A stretch of 64,000 bases of DNA, from contig NZ_JAEHFX010000001.1 in assembly GCF_016623615.1 (NCBI RefSeq), forward strand, positions 806,001-870,000, in the 5' to 3' direction. The translations under genes were made by a program, and so were the position numbers. This DNA comes from Adhaeribacter terrigena (GTDB taxonomy: Bacteria > Bacteroidota > Bacteroidia > Cytophagales > Hymenobacteraceae). The notes beneath the pieces are model-generated. The model saw only the letters and a list, made by a program, of their open reading frames with translations, had not been told where the DNA came from and made no database searches. Shown piece by piece: positions 14,914 through 24,819 of this stretch (position 1 is its first letter; each line of letters begins with the position of its first letter).

Positions 14914-17900
14914 TTATTCCCAACCAGCGGATATTTCCTGGATTTTGGCCAGTTCCGCCTGGTAAAGCTGGTTAAAGGTAGCGTATTCTTCCGGGCTAAG
15001 CAACGGCGTTAGCTGCTCCATACCGGCGGCGGCGTAACTTTCGAAGCCGGCTTTTAAGCTCTGCAAAACGTACGCCTTGTAGAGCGCCGCCGAAAACGGA
15101 TTATAGGTAATGCCGGCCATTAAAATGTTGTACGCCTCCATGTCATCTTTTTGCTTGTCGCGGTAGAATTTCGAGGCGGCCAGTAAGGCATCTTCGTGGT
15201 ATGGCAGCACTTTTTCTATCCGGTCGTATAGCGTTTTTGCGTCCTTTATTTTGTTTGAATTTTCGGCCAGCAATGCTTTGTAATAAATTTTTTCCCCGGC
15301 AAATTGCGGCTCTAAATACAACTTATCCTGGTTTTGCTGCAAGGCATTTACGTTTTTAGATCTTGCCCAAACCAAGGCCTGCAGGCGGTTGCGGTCCGAT
15401 TGTTCCACGGTTTTAGCGGCCGGATCGGTTGGTCGGGTTTGCAGGAATTGCTGCGCAGCTGGCAGATTGTTTTGTTTGTTCAAACGCGAAACCAGTACAT
15501 TTTCCGCCGCCATTTTCGCCGTTTCGTTCTGAATGGAAGCAATTAAACCGGTAAAATCAATCTGGTCTGAAAGCGGCTGAATTTGCAGGAATTTCACTTT
15601 GTCGGCTTCGTTTTTAAGCGTGAAGGCTTTAGGCAGATCAGCTTCCAGAATAGCCAGTAAATGCGCGGCTTCTTTTACAGTCTCCGGGTTTTCGGCGGTT
15701 TGCAGATTCCGGGCCGCTTCCATTGCTTCAGCTTTCTTACCGGCAAACGCTAAAGCCCAGGCTTCGTGAATTGGTGCTTCCGGAAAACCGTTGCTTTTGG
15801 CTTTGGAAAAATAATCGGCCGCGCCGGCATAAAGTCCCTGTTCCAGCATCCATTGGCCCAGAATATCCTGATAGTATCCGGTTCCGGCAGAAGTAGTGCG
15901 GCTCAGGTTTTCCAGGGTGGCTTTGGCCATTAAGGGTTGCGCATGGTATTGTTCCAGCGCACCTTTCAGCAAGGTGAAATCTTCGGCGTGCGGGGCGTTT
16001 TCTTTTGTCTGGATGTAGCGTTTCAAATGCGAAATGGCGCTCGAATCGGTATGCAAACGGTTTAAAACGGTATGGTAAAGCAGCGTAAAAGCCGGGGTGT
16101 CGAAAATGGTATTGGCGGCCGGATATTCCGGTTTCGGAGTTTCCTGGCCCATCAAATGCTGCAGTAAAACGGCGTTGCTTTTCAGGGGGACATAACCGGT
16201 CCCAGCGTTTTCTTTGGCTACGATCTGGGCCTGTTCGGGCAAGCCATTCTTGATATAGAAAGCCAGTTTGTTGCTCGTGATCAGTTCTTTTTCGTTGCTG
16301 AAATTTTCGGCCAGATCGTAGTAATAATGCGTGGAATCGAGCAGCGAAGTTTTGTTGAAATGCAGCGCCATGTTGTTGTTTAAACGCGCGCTTTCGGGGA
16401 ATTTCTGCAGCGCTTCTTTTAATACAAACTGCTGCTCAAAAAAGTATTGCTTATCCTCGAACAGCGCCGATAAACGGGCATATACTTTCTCGCTGGGCCG
16501 TTTGCGGAGCGCTTCTTTCAGATACACGATCTCGGTATTCCGGAAATTCTTTTCGCGGCTTATGCCGGCCAGGCTGTAGTTAGCTTTTACGTTGTGATGC
16601 TCCAGAATATCACTTTCGCGGTAAAAACGTTCGGCCAGTAACTCTTCGCCAGAAACGTTATACAGATCGCCGAGATAATTGTAAAAACCGGCGCGCGCCT
16701 GGCTGTAGGTAAACCACTGCGTTTTGGCAAACAAAAACAGCGTGGCAATGCTGCCCATGGTAATTACGGTAAAAAACGGTAGCCTTTTGGGGTCGTAAAC
16801 TACTTTGTAAACCTGCAGTTTCTGGCCCAGCAATCGGCCGAAATTTACCATTACATAGAGGAAGAACATGAACCCGTAACCCAGGTGCAAATAAATGATC
16901 AGCGAGCGGTAGGCGGCAATTAACGGATCATTGGCAGTAGCAAAAACATAGCCGATATTCAGGAACGTGATGCTGGCAAAGATCAGGAACAAGAAAGCCG
17001 CGCCCGGCCAGAAAGCCACCATGCCACCGTAAACTTCTTCGCGTTTGCGCAAGCCCCAGAAACCCGCCAGCGCCGATAAAAATAAAATCAGGAAGGCATT
17101 TACCTGCAAAATATCGATGTCGTAAACGCCCGCTTCGTTCAGGAAAAATATGGTAAGGCTGGCCAGGTAGATCAGGGCAATGAACATGAACTGCCACATG
17201 CCGTGCCGCCGTTGCGGGTTTTGCGCCTGCGTATTTACCCACACTAAAAAGTGAATGATTTCATAAGCCACCCACACAATGAACAAAATAGAAGCAATGA
17301 GCAAAGCCGGAGCTACGTGGCTGATAAGATGCAGCGAAGTTAGTTCAGCAGAAAGCGGGCTGCGGCTGAAAATGAAAATGCCCAGCAAACCGACCAGCAA
17401 GGCAAAAATGCCCAATCTTTTAGCAAAAGAAACGGTAGGGTAGAAGGCCTGAAAAGTATAAGCCGGGCCCGCCAGCAAAAGCATAACGGGCAGCAAAATA
17501 AACGTGCGTCCGCCCGGAATCAGTTCCAGCCCTTCGAGCGTGGCCGTTACCAGGAAAAACATGAGCAGCAGCATGGCCGCCAGAAAGGTCCAGCGTTTTA
17601 AAGTAGAAGCAACCGTTAAAAAATAGACCAGCAGCACGCCCAGAAAAGCCAGGAAAATATGCGCGGCAAAAACGTTTATATAAGGCAGGCTGGCATCGTA
17701 GCGTTCGGTGAGTAAATAGCCGTTAGCTTTAATGGTAAAAGTTTGCTGCGCCTGCGTAAACTGGTTAATAATGGCATCTACGGGCTCCAGGTGCGACACT
17801 TTTTCCCACCGGATCATGGCATTGTCGGCGGTGAAGTAGGCAAAAATGCCCAGGCCGGCGGCCGAAATGGTTAAGAAAAGCAACACCAGGTACGGGTACT

Positions 17901-17988
17901 TCAGCGCCGGAGATTGGTTTTGCAGGAAATTAGTTGTTCGTTGTTGGTTTGGGGTTATTGGTGTTTTACTTTTCAGGGGTAAAAGCAT
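14914..17988 (-). CDS. large polytopic membrane protein with C-terminal TPR repeats
   Basis: 1024 residues. About eleven hydrophobic spans are visible between residues 30 and 425, for example [19 protein letters not shown] and the segments near [13 protein letters not shown] and [16 protein letters not shown]. The remaining 600 residues are helical with TPR-like A/L/Y spacing, so a large soluble TPR domain is attached to a membrane anchor. No catalytic motif is seen. The start is uncertain: the only ATG lies inside a dispersed element, and the first 25 codons are made of that element plus AACAACGAACAAC-type repeat. A later CTG or GTG before YPYLVL is possible. Confidence 0.8.
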   Translation of the reverse strand: MLLPLKSKTPITPNQQRTTNFLQNQSPALKYPYLVLLFLTISAAGLGIFAYFTADNAMIRWEKVSHLEPVDAIINQFTQAQQTFTIKANGYLLTERYDASLPYINVFAAHIFLAFLGVLLVYFLTVASTLKRWTFLAAMLLLMFFLVTATLEGLELIPGGRTFILLPVMLLLAGPAYTFQAFYPTVSFAKRLGIFALLVGLLGIFIFSRSPLSAELTSLHLISHVAPALLIASILFIVWVAYEIIHFLVWVNTQAQNPQRRHGMWQFMFIALIYLASLTIFFLNEAGVYDIDILQVNAFLILFLSALAGFWGLRKREEVYGGMVAFWPGAAFLFLIFASITFLNIGYVFATANDPLIAAYRSLIIYLHLGYGFMFFLYVMVNFGRLLGQKLQVYKVVYDPKRLPFFTVITMGSIATLFLFAKTQWFTYSQARAGFYNYLGDLYNVSGEELLAERFYRESDILEHHNVKANYSLAGISREKNFRNTEIVYLKEALRKRPSEKVYARLSALFEDKQYFFEQQFVLKEALQKFPESARLNNNMALHFNKTSLLDSTHYYYDLAENFSNEKELITSNKLAFYIKNGLPEQAQIVAKENAGTGYVPLKSNAVLLQHLMGQETPKPEYPAANTIFDTPAFTLLYHTVLNRLHTDSSAISHLKRYIQTKENAPHAEDFTLLKGALEQYHAQPLMAKATLENLSRTTSAGTGYYQDILGQWMLEQGLYAGAADYFSKAKSNGFPEAPIHEAWALAFAGKKAEAMEAARNLQTAENPETVKEAAHLLAILEADLPKAFTLKNEADKVKFLQIQPLSDQIDFTGLIASIQNETAKMAAENVLVSRLNKQNNLPAAQQFLQTRPTDPAAKTVEQSDRNRLQALVWARSKNVNALQQNQDKLYLEPQFAGEKIYYKALLAENSNKIKDAKTLYDRIEKVLPYHEDALLAASKFYRDKQKDDMEAYNILMAGITYNPFSAALYKAYVLQSLKAGFESYAAAGMEQLTPLLSPEEYATFNQLYQAELAKIQEISAGWE

Positions 17989-18092
17989 AGCGTTTTGGGC
18001 AAGGAATCAGATGAATTTTGGTCCGGAAAAGGCCGGCTGAAAATTACCGGCTCCCGAACGACGAATAACGAACAACGAGCAACGAGCAACGA
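17930..18092. repeat. inverted AACAACGA-type repeats around the gatC/TPR-gene spacer
   Basis: The plus strand reads TTAGTTGTTCGTTGTTGG at 17930-17948 and the inverse ACGAACAACGAGCAACGAGC-type words at 18055-18092, just past the gatC stop. A dispersed element lies between them. The left arm is inside the called TPR gene. Confidence 0.7.
17968..17996 (-). repeat. 29-bp dispersed element overlapping a start codon
   Basis: AAAACGCTATGC, TTTTACCCCTG, AAAAGT on the minus strand. The ATG of the TPR membrane gene is the ATG of its CGCTATGC core. Confidence 0.8.
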
Positions 18093-18094
18093 AA

Positions 18095-18382
18095 TTATTC
18101 CATCACTTTTGGTACCCGGAAATAATCGGAATCTTTTTTAGGCGCATTGCGCAGCGCTTCCTCGTGGGTAACCGTGTTTTTGGCAAAATCTTCGCGCATC
18201 ACGTTCACTTCCTCGCTCATGTGAATGAGAGGTTCCACGTTATCGGTATTCAGTTCATTGAGCTGCTCCATCCAGTTCAGGATCTTGTTCAGATCCGAAA
18301 GCATTTCCTGCTCTTTGGTTTCGTTAAATTCAAGCCGCGCTAAGTGGGCCAGATTTCTGATGGTGTTTATGTCGGTCTTCAT
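18095..18382 (-). CDS. gatC: Asp-tRNA(Asn)/Glu-tRNA(Gln) amidotransferase subunit C
   Basis: The small subunit of GatCAB, which converts misacylated Glu-tRNA(Gln) and Asp-tRNA(Asn). The 95 residues are full length: RNLAHLARLEFNETK at the N-terminus, a helical hairpin LNKILNWMEQLNELNTDNVEPL, and a C-terminal PKKDSDYFRVPKVME tail. The gene overlaps the 3' end of the acyltransferase gene by 53 bp in another frame. The start is secure because the conserved helix begins at residue 8. gatA and gatB are not in the window. Confidence 0.93.
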   Translation of the reverse strand: MKTDINTIRNLAHLARLEFNETKEQEMLSDLNKILNWMEQLNELNTDNVEPLIHMSEEVNVMREDFAKNTVTHEEALRNAPKKDSDYFRVPKVME

Positions 18383-19217
18383 AAATATCGGTTACGAATT
18401 CGGTTTTTATAATATTAAATACTTGTGCTTTCAGGGTTTCCAGATCGTTCATCGTCATGTTCGTAGTATCGATCGGCTCGTGAAAAACGATCTTGAGCGG
18501 ATGACGATTTACAATGAACTGGCCTTTTACATCGGGCAGAAAAATGTGGTTGAACGGCATGGTTACCGGCACCAGCGGAATTTTTCGTTCTATTGCCAGC
18601 CGGAACGGACCATCCTTGAATTCAGCCAGTTCTTTGCCCACATTCTCATCCGGAATTTTACCTTCCGGGAAGATCACCAGGCTACGGCCTTCGTCTAAGG
18701 TTTTGTTGGAGTAAAGGTACGTTTTAGCGCGGCTCATCCGGCTGTCGCGGTCTACGGAAATGTAAAGCGCTTTAAAGATCGGCCCCCAGAGCGGCACCCG
18801 CGTAAGCGAAGCTTTTCCTACAAAATTCAGAAACCCGGGCACGGTGCTGAGCAACAACGGAATATCGATGTAAGAGGAATGGTTGGGCGCGTAAATGTAT
18901 TGTTGCTTCGGGTTATAATTGCCTTTCCGGATCACTTCTACCCGCACGCCATACATGTGCAATTGCAGCCAGCTCCAGAAACGGTTCAGCGCCCCGGCAT
19001 ATTTAAACCATTCCTTCCGGAGAATAAAAAGCCGGAAGAAAGGCAACAAAATTATAAAAGGCAGCAGGAAACTGAAAACGCACCAGACCCTGTAAAGATT
19101 ATTGCCAAACTTTTTTAAACCGCTCATACCGCCCAAATTTACGAATAAATCGTTGTTCCCGAATGCTAATCCTTCGGCGTTATTTGTTTTTCCGTTTTCA
19201 AAAATAGAAGTTTTCAT
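18330..19217 (-). CDS. plsC: 1-acyl-sn-glycerol-3-phosphate acyltransferase (PlsC-like)
   Basis: A membrane enzyme that acylates lysophosphatidate, giving phosphatidate for phospholipids. The 295 residues contain a hydrophobic span near 45-65, the catalytic NHSSYID (NHxxxxD) motif near residue 114, and FPEG near 183. The start at 19217 is supported by a strong GGGAGG ribosome-binding sequence five bases upstream, rare in this window; the 30 residues before MSGLKKF look like an added polar tail. The C-terminal 17 codons are shared with gatC in another frame. Confidence 0.88.
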   Translation of the reverse strand: MKTSIFENGKTNNAEGLAFGNNDLFVNLGGMSGLKKFGNNLYRVWCVFSFLLPFIILLPFFRLFILRKEWFKYAGALNRFWSWLQLHMYGVRVEVIRKGNYNPKQQYIYAPNHSSYIDIPLLLSTVPGFLNFVGKASLTRVPLWGPIFKALYISVDRDSRMSRAKTYLYSNKTLDEGRSLVIFPEGKIPDENVGKELAEFKDGPFRLAIERKIPLVPVTMPFNHIFLPDVKGQFIVNRHPLKIVFHEPIDTTNMTMNDLETLKAQVFNIIKTEFVTDIYEDRHKHHQKSGPLSAA

Positions 19218-19365
19218 ATTTGCCTCCCTTTTTATGTTCCAAACCCTACCATATTTTCTATATTTAAATATACTTTATTGGTAGTAATTGGTTGAATTTC
19301 AGGAAGATGATTTTTATAATTTTCTAAAGAACCGAAAACGGCGAAGGAAAAACGAACAACGAATT

Positions 19366-19917
19366 TTACAAACCTAACAAACGCGCCACTTTCAAAATTC
19401 CGGCCACGCTGATGGCATCGGTAATTTCGTCGCGCATCACCATTTCTACGGCTTCTTTAAGCGGCAATTTCCGGAGTTGCAGGTCTTCGGTTTCTTCAAA
19501 TTCGGTTTCGCCTGCAGTTAATTCCTGCGCCAGATAAACAAAGCCTTCTTCGTCGGTTACCGAGTTAGTAGTGTGCAAACGGCAGACTTTGGTCCATTTG
19601 GCGGCCGTAAAACCGGTTTCTTCTTTTAGTTCGCGTTTAGCGCTTTCCAGAATGTCTTTTTCCAGCAAGCCGCCGCCCATGGGTATTTCCCAGCTGTATT
19701 CGTTCAGCGCGTAGCGGTACTGGCCCACGAGCCAGGTGTTCATTTCTGCGTCTACCGGAATAATGCCCAGCGCCTTGTTTTTAAAGGAAACCACGCCGTA
19801 AATGCCCTGGCCGCCTTTGGGGTTTATTACCTGGTCTTCGCGCACGCTGATCCAGGGGTTTTGGTATATTGCTTTGGTGGCCAGCGTTTGCCACGGGTTT
19901 TTTATTTCTTCTTCCAT
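19366..19917 (-). CDS. NUDIX hydrolase (ADP-ribose pyrophosphatase-like)
   Basis: About 183 residues from the ATG at 19917 (MEEEIKNPWQT). The frame is open further upstream to 19998, but that would overlap the divergent rnhB start, so the shorter form is chosen. The NUDIX box is complete: a glycine pair, then ILESAKRELKEETGF. IPMGGG before it and WLVGQYRYALNEYSWEIP point to the ADP-ribose/nucleoside-diphosphate-sugar group. It probably hydrolyses ADP-ribose or a related dinucleotide in the cytoplasm. Just past its stop the spacer reads AACGAACAACGAA, one of the spacer-edge repeats. Confidence 0.85.
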   Translation of the reverse strand: MEEEIKNPWQTLATKAIYQNPWISVREDQVINPKGGQGIYGVVSFKNKALGIIPVDAEMNTWLVGQYRYALNEYSWEIPMGGGLLEKDILESAKRELKEETGFTAAKWTKVCRLHTTNSVTDEEGFVYLAQELTAGETEFEETEDLQLRKLPLKEAVEMVMRDEITDAISVAGILKVARLLGL

Positions 19918-19990
19918 ATTTTTTCTGAACTGAAAACTGCTGCAAATAACGTAATTTCGGGCTGAATTTTTTACCGGTTTATTTTGTCTG

Positions 19991-20596
19991 ATGAACATGT
20001 TGCTGCCTAACCATAGCGGAAAAATCCTGGAAGCAGGCCTCGATGAAGCCGGCCGCGGTTGCCTGGCCGGTCCGGTAATGGCTGCGGCCGTAATCTTACC
20101 GGCTGATTATTATCATCCGTTACTCAACGATTCGAAGCAACTGAGTAAAAAAGACCGGGAAATGCTGCGCGAAGAGATCTGCAAAGAAGCCGTGCAGTGG
20201 GCTGTAGCCGAAGTTTCGCACGCCGAAATTGACGAAATAAACATCCTGAACGCTTCCTTTCTGGCCATGCACCGCGCAGTAGACCAGTTTTCAACCCATC
20301 CTGAATTTCTGATCGTGGACGGAAACCGGTTTAAAAAGTACCGCGAGATTCCGCACGCATGCATTGTAAAAGGCGACGGTAAATATTTTTCCATTGCGGC
20401 AGCTTCTATTCTGGCCAAAACCTTCCGCGACGACCTGATGGAAAAGCTGGCCCTTGATTTTCCGGCCTACGGCTGGGAAACGAATGCCGGTTACCCCACC
20501 ATCAAGCACCGCGAGGCGATCTCAAAATTCGGTGCCACGCCGCATCACCGCCTGAGTTTTAAATTACTGGCCGAAGTTCCGGAGCTAAGCTTTTAA
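19991..20596 (+). CDS. rnhB: ribonuclease HII
   Basis: Cuts RNA in RNA-DNA hybrids and at single ribonucleotides in DNA. The 201 residues show the signature [14 protein letters not shown] with the catalytic Asp-Glu pair, then [10 protein letters not shown], the third acidic residue in FLIVDGNRF, and a GYPTIKH...[10 protein letters not shown] end. The start could be ATG 19991 or the ATG two codons on. Its stop codon is formed inside a dispersed 29-bp element. Confidence 0.95.
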   Translation: MNMLLPNHSGKILEAGLDEAGRGCLAGPVMAAAVILPADYYHPLLNDSKQLSKKDREMLREEICKEAVQWAVAEVSHAEIDEINILNASFLAMHRAVDQFSTHPEFLIVDGNRFKKYREIPHACIVKGDGKYFSIAAASILAKTFRDDLMEKLALDFPAYGWETNAGYPTIKHREAISKFGATPHHRLSFKLLAEVPELSF

Positions 20597-20625
20597 AAAC
20601 GCTAGGGTTTCGGGGCAAAAAAGTC
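20595..20625 (+). repeat. 29-bp dispersed element, copy 11, on the rnhB stop codon
   Basis: AAAAACGCTAGGG, TTTCGGGGC, AAAAAAGTC. The rnhB TAA (20594-20596) merges with its first A-tract. Confidence 0.8.
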
Positions 20626-20689
20626 AGGAAAGTGCAATGTTTCTGTTTTACGAGCGACTTCCGGGAAACTAACCAGGTCTACTATTAAA

Positions 20690-21361
20690 TTATTTTTTTG
20701 CAGCCTTTTCAAGCACTTCCGCAATGGCGGTGAAGTTGCGTTTTCTGGCGTGTTGGAGGGCGGTTACGCCATCTTTATCCGGAATATTAACGTTGCAGCC
20801 GGCCGCGATCAGGGTTTTGGTAACTTCTACATAGGTTTTGCTACCATCGCCCAGCACTACGGTTTCCATCAAAGCGGTCCAGCCCAGCCGGTTTACGTGG
20901 TCAATGGGGAATCCTTTGGTGTTGGCCAGCAGCTTTACAGTTTCCAGGTGGCCTCGCTCACAGGCCGGGATCAGAGCCGTGCCGCCATAACGGTTGAAAA
21001 CATCGAAACGGGCGCCGTTTTCCAGAAATAACTTTACGAAAGGCGTATAGCCGGATGCCCCTGCAAATAGAAAAGGACTGTCCTGGATATCGTCCTGCTG
21101 GTTTACGTTCGCGCCATGGGCCACCAGCAACTGCGCCATTTTCAGGTCTTTAGCGTGGGTTGCGAGCAGTAAAAGCGAGCGTTTGTTCTTGTCAGTCGTG
21201 TTCACGTCGGCGCCGTTTTTTAAGGCAGTTTCCACTTCTGTCAGGTTCCCGTTTTTTACGGCTTCAATTAAAGAAGCCTGGCTGGTTTGCGTTTGCATAG
21301 CGTTTTCTGAAGAGCAGGTGGTGAAAAATAAAAAGGAAAGCAGCAATAATAAAGTATCCAT
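20690..21361 (-). CDS. ankyrin-repeat lipoprotein
   Basis: About 223 residues from ATG 21361; the open frame reaches a GTG nine codons upstream, but MDTLLLLLSFLFFTTC is a clean lipoprotein signal with Cys at residue 16. The rest is about five ankyrin repeats (VKNGNLTEVETALKNGADVN, LLLATHAKDLKMAQLLVAHGAN, and so on to DGVTALQHARKRNF). It is therefore a membrane-anchored protein-binding scaffold in the periplasm or at the surface. No partner is evident next to it. Confidence 0.85.
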   Translation of the reverse strand: MDTLLLLLSFLFFTTCSSENAMQTQTSQASLIEAVKNGNLTEVETALKNGADVNTTDKNKRSLLLLATHAKDLKMAQLLVAHGANVNQQDDIQDSPFLFAGASGYTPFVKLFLENGARFDVFNRYGGTALIPACERGHLETVKLLANTKGFPIDHVNRLGWTALMETVVLGDGSKTYVEVTKTLIAAGCNVNIPDKDGVTALQHARKRNFTAIAEVLEKAAKK

Positions 21362-21661
21362 ATAGCAGGCATTTTTTAGCGATTTCACTTTTCATGCTTC
21401 TGAGTTTTCAGGCTTTTACGTATACGGTTTTACCTGAAAATAAATGCTTTTATGGTATTAAAGGTCCTGGGGTAAAGCAGGTAAATTGCTTTAATTCAAG
21501 CTTTTAGCCGGTTGTATTTCTGCGGGTTAATAAATCTCTCGGCAATTCGGTTGACCTAAATTATCCTAAAGGCTTTGCGCACCGACATTAGAAGAGAATA
21601 AACGGTATGATTTTCAGCCGGAAAAGTCTGAAACAGTTTTTATGCTTAAATGGCTACCGTT
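21362..21661. other. 300-bp spacer before the CPA2 antiporter
   Basis: No gene seen. Near the antiporter stop lie two dispersed elements facing each other (21600-21664). A weak degenerate element-like word (AAAACCGTATACG on the minus strand, about 21410-21432) was not counted. Confidence 0.6.
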
Positions 21662-21664
21662 TTA
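21600..21664. repeat. two dispersed elements as a convergent palindrome (copies 12 and 13)
   Basis: Copy 12 (+, 21600-21628: AAACGGTATGATTTTC, AGCCGG, AAAAGTC) faces copy 13 (-, 21634-21664: AAAACGGTAGCC, ATTTAAGCAT, AAAAACTG). The right end overlaps the antiporter stop codon, so the antiporter mRNA ends with the palindrome. Confidence 0.72.
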
Positions 21665-23821
21665 TTTATTCGGGTTGAAGATGTTGCGCAAATATTTCTT
21701 GTCGTGGCCAAAATCGGTCAGCGGTCCGATAAACGTTTCAGTTTCAGATGCTTCCCCAAACTCCTGGTCGTTCTGCTCTGCGAGAAATTGTTTCGGATAT
21801 AAAATTAAAAAGCTGTGCTGCCCGAAATAGCTGGTTAAATAATACGGCAGTTTATCGAGGTGTATATTGTACGATAAATGACCTTTGCGCGAAGTTACGA
21901 TCACAAAAAGGTCGTTCTGGTGAAGTTCCCGGCTAAAGATCAGGAAATCTTCCCATTTGCTAAATGGCCGAAATTCGGCTTTAACCGGGCTGGCGCTTTG
22001 TTTGTTTTGCGCCTGCAGGGCTTCCAGGGTAGCCGGGTGCCCGAAAAACACCATGGAAAGGCCGGCCTCGGAAGCAATGGTAGTCAGTTTTTCGAACCAG
22101 TGTGCAAAGCCCGGCTCCAGTTCAGCCTTGGGGGTAACGGCTACCAGCATGCGGTTCAGGGTGTTGATAGGCTGTACCGATTTGTAGATGAAGATCGTTT
22201 CGGAAGTGCTTTTTACGATGCCATCGGCAATAGGACCCAGGAAAATTTTTTGATTCGATTCCTGGTGCAGACCGATGAGCACATCGGTAATGTTTTGTTC
22301 CTTAATGGTGTAAACAATGCCTTTGCTTACCGAACTATCGAAACGGGTGAGCGGAATAAGCTCATTTTCGGTGGCGGCAGCGTGCATGGTGGCTTTTTCC
22401 AGGATCTTTTTGCTCGCGTTCTGAGCCAGGTCCTTATCATCTTCATCGGTGGTTATGTGCAGGGCATAAACCGGGGTTTCGCTTTTTTTAGGTTTCAGGA
22501 ATAAGCCCAGGTCCACCAGTTCCGGAACGGAATCGAGGTAAGCCATCGGGATCAGGATCTTATCTTTTCTGCCGGATTTATTTACGGGCTTGCTGGCTTC
22601 CTGCAGCGCTAAATTCCGGGAAGCTTTTTCTACCACAAACGAACTGATGGCGCAGCTGATAAGAATGAGTAAAATGGTACCGTTCAGCACGTCTTCATTC
22701 AGAAAACGGATGGGTTCCCCGTTGGGCATTTCCCCGATAATAATGTTGTAACCCACCAGAATAATGGCCAGAGTAGCGGCCGCGTGCGAAGTACTTAAAC
22801 CGAAGATCATTTTGCCTTCATCTTCCGATAACCGGAAGATCTTTTGCGTGATCCAGGCGGCGGCATATTTGGTGACAACTGCTACCACCACAATTACGCC
22901 GGCAACTTTCAAGGCGCCCCAGCCTTTCACCAGCACAGTAATATCTACGAGCATGCCCACGCTTATCAGGAAGAAGGGAATAAAAAGCGCGTTGCCCACA
23001 AAATCGATGCGGTTCATTAAGGGCGAAGAATGCGGCACGAACCGGTTAAGCACCAGCCCGGAAAAGAACGCACCGATAATCGCTTCTATGCCTGCAACCT
23101 CGGCTAAGAAAGAAGCCAGGAAAACAATGCCTAAAACAAAAATGTATTGCGAAACGCTGTCTTCGAATTTCTTGAAAAACCACCGGATGATGATGGGGAA
23201 AATAAAGAAAATTACGCCCACAAAAACCAGCGTAGAAACGCCCAGCGTAACCCAGAACGACGAGGTAACTTCGCCTTTGGCCATGCCCGCCACGCCGGCC
23301 AGAATTAGCAGGGCCAGAATATCGGTGATCATGGTTCCGCCAATGGTGAGCGTTACAGCGCGGTTGCGGGCTATGCCGTAGCGGCTGGCAATGGGGTAGG
23401 CAATAAGCGTATGGGTAGAAAACATGCTCGCCAGCAATAACGACGGTAAAAATTCGTATTGCAACACGTAATAAGAGGCCAGCGTGCCTGCAATGAGGGG
23501 CAGCAGAAAAGTGGTTAATCCGAAAACCAGGATTTTGTTCCGGTTCTTTTTAAATTCGGTCATGTCAATCTCCAGCCCGGCCAGGAACATGATGTAAAGC
23601 AAGCCCACCGTACCGAAAAGCACGATACTGCTGTCGCGGCTAAGCAGATTTAAACCGTAGGGCCCCACAATTACCCCGGCCAGAATAAGCCCGATAATAT
23701 GCGGCACTTTTATTTTCCTGAAAAGAATGGGTGCAAAAAGGATAATGAAGAGTACCAGCGAAAAAATGATCACCGGGTTTTTAAGGGGTAGCGAAAAGTC
23801 TAATTGCGATAATAGGATCAT
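21662..23821 (-). CDS. CPA2-family cation/proton antiporter with UspA-like C-terminus
   Basis: 719 residues. The N-terminal 400 form about twelve spans in the Kef/NhaP-like CPA2 arrangement (LFIILFAPILFRKIKVPHI, SRYGIARNRAVTLTIGGTMITDILALLIL with the ion-site TD pair, GAFFSGLVLNR). The last 300 are soluble with a universal-stress-like alpha/beta pattern (KILIPMAYLDSV, ITDVLIGLH). It should exchange Na+ or K+ for H+ at the inner membrane; the USP part probably senses nucleotides. No KTN/RCK glycine motif is seen, so it is not a classical KefC. Confidence 0.85.
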   Translation of the reverse strand: MILLSQLDFSLPLKNPVIIFSLVLFIILFAPILFRKIKVPHIIGLILAGVIVGPYGLNLLSRDSSIVLFGTVGLLYIMFLAGLEIDMTEFKKNRNKILVFGLTTFLLPLIAGTLASYYVLQYEFLPSLLLASMFSTHTLIAYPIASRYGIARNRAVTLTIGGTMITDILALLILAGVAGMAKGEVTSSFWVTLGVSTLVFVGVIFFIFPIIIRWFFKKFEDSVSQYIFVLGIVFLASFLAEVAGIEAIIGAFFSGLVLNRFVPHSSPLMNRIDFVGNALFIPFFLISVGMLVDITVLVKGWGALKVAGVIVVVAVVTKYAAAWITQKIFRLSEDEGKMIFGLSTSHAAATLAIILVGYNIIIGEMPNGEPIRFLNEDVLNGTILLILISCAISSFVVEKASRNLALQEASKPVNKSGRKDKILIPMAYLDSVPELVDLGLFLKPKKSETPVYALHITTDEDDKDLAQNASKKILEKATMHAAATENELIPLTRFDSSVSKGIVYTIKEQNITDVLIGLHQESNQKIFLGPIADGIVKSTSETIFIYKSVQPINTLNRMLVAVTPKAELEPGFAHWFEKLTTIASEAGLSMVFFGHPATLEALQAQNKQSASPVKAEFRPFSKWEDFLIFSRELHQNDLFVIVTSRKGHLSYNIHLDKLPYYLTSYFGQHSFLILYPKQFLAEQNDQEFGEASETETFIGPLTDFGHDKKYLRNIFNPNK

Positions 23822-23874
23822 ATTGTATCAATAAGGTTCAAAAGAATAAGTACAGCAACGTGATCGTTCCGCCG

Positions 23875-24447
23875 CTATTCCCTGCTCATTTGTAACTCAT
23901 AAATAATCTTACAACCGGTTGCCCTGGTAATTTCGCGCTGGCCTTCGAGGGTGTTTTCTGAAGCTTTTCTTAAACGGGCAATTATCTTTACGGCCGGCTG
24001 GTTGGGGGTTGCTGCTTCATCTGCAATCAGTTCCAGCGTGTTGCCGGTGTAGATGCCGCTATACATCCGAACCTGGTTGTTGTTGGCTATCGCTTTGGCA
24101 ATGAATTTATTATCCTGATAAGTGATTTCCCATTGTTCCGTTTTGGTGTCGCCCACCGCAGAACCCGGGCAGGTGGTTTCGCTGCAGGTCATTTTTACGG
24201 CCCATTTGCCTAATAAGGCTTCGTTTACGGCCGCCAGGGTATCGGTAACTACGGGTTGTTTTAAGGCTTCTTCCCGCTCTGCAAGCGCCGCTTCTTTTAA
24301 TTCCAGGGTTTTTTCTTTCACCAGCAATTCCTGTTCTTTTTGCAGCAGGCTTGCTTCCTTTTGGCGGAGGTTTTCCTGTTGGGTTTTTGAATTGCAGGCG
24401 GAAAGGAGGGGAAGAAGAAAAAGGATAAAAAGGCTAAGCTGCTTCAT
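23875..24447 (-). CDS. lipoprotein with coiled-coil stalk, unknown function
   Basis: 190 residues. The signal ends in LLSAC (Cys at 18). Residues 24-62 form a strongly charged coiled coil (NLRQKEASLLQKEQELLV, then VKEKTLELKEAALAEREE). The C-terminal domain (about 75-185) is beta-rich and contains a CSETTC pair plus one later Cys. It is probably an outer-membrane-anchored protein with a lipocalin-sized domain; the family is not recognised. It shares the strand of the antiporter, 53 bp apart. Confidence 0.72.
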   Translation of the reverse strand: MKQLSLFILFLLPLLSACNSKTQQENLRQKEASLLQKEQELLVKEKTLELKEAALAEREEALKQPVVTDTLAAVNEALLGKWAVKMTCSETTCPGSAVGDTKTEQWEITYQDNKFIAKAIANNNQVRMYSGIYTGNTLELIADEAATPNQPAVKIIARLRKASENTLEGQREITRATGCKIIYELQMSRE

Positions 24448-24606
24448 GAAAAATCAGTTAGTTTCAGTAAGTTAAAAGACACTGGTAGCAAGATAAGGAA
24501 TGTTGCTATAGTCCAGAAATGTAACCGGCGGTATGTTGGTATAAAGTATGCCGATATTGTTAAGGCTGCTTATTTAAAAGCTTCATGCAGTTTAAACGAA
24601 ACCACT

Positions 24607-24635
24607 GACTTTTTATTGAAAAAAAGATAGCGTTT
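24607..24635 (-). repeat. 29-bp dispersed element, copy 14
   Basis: AAACGCTATCT, TTTTTTCAAT, AAAAAGTC on the minus strand. Confidence 0.68.
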
Positions 24636-24781
24636 CGGCAGCCGCAGAACCTGTATCCGGTAATAAGATCAAAATAAACCGGGAATTTTTGCTGATTTTA
24701 AGAATACGAAAAAACGTGTTATTCCTTAAATGTCGGCCAATACGTGGAAGGTTTGCTCTGAATGGAAACCTTTATGGTATT

Positions 24782-24819
24782 AAAAAAACAGGCTTGTAGT
24801 AAATGCAAGCCTGTTTTTT
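24782..24819. terminator. terminator of the two-component operon
   Basis: Arms ACAGGCTTG and CAAGCCTGT with A- and T-runs on both sides, 24 bp after the response regulator stop on the minus strand. Confidence 0.85.

Noticed and set aside
21878-23381. Long plus-strand frames (208 and 205 codons) opposite the CPA2 antiporter
   Set aside because: Both lie fully antisense to a clear membrane-protein gene and have low-complexity compositions typical of shadows.
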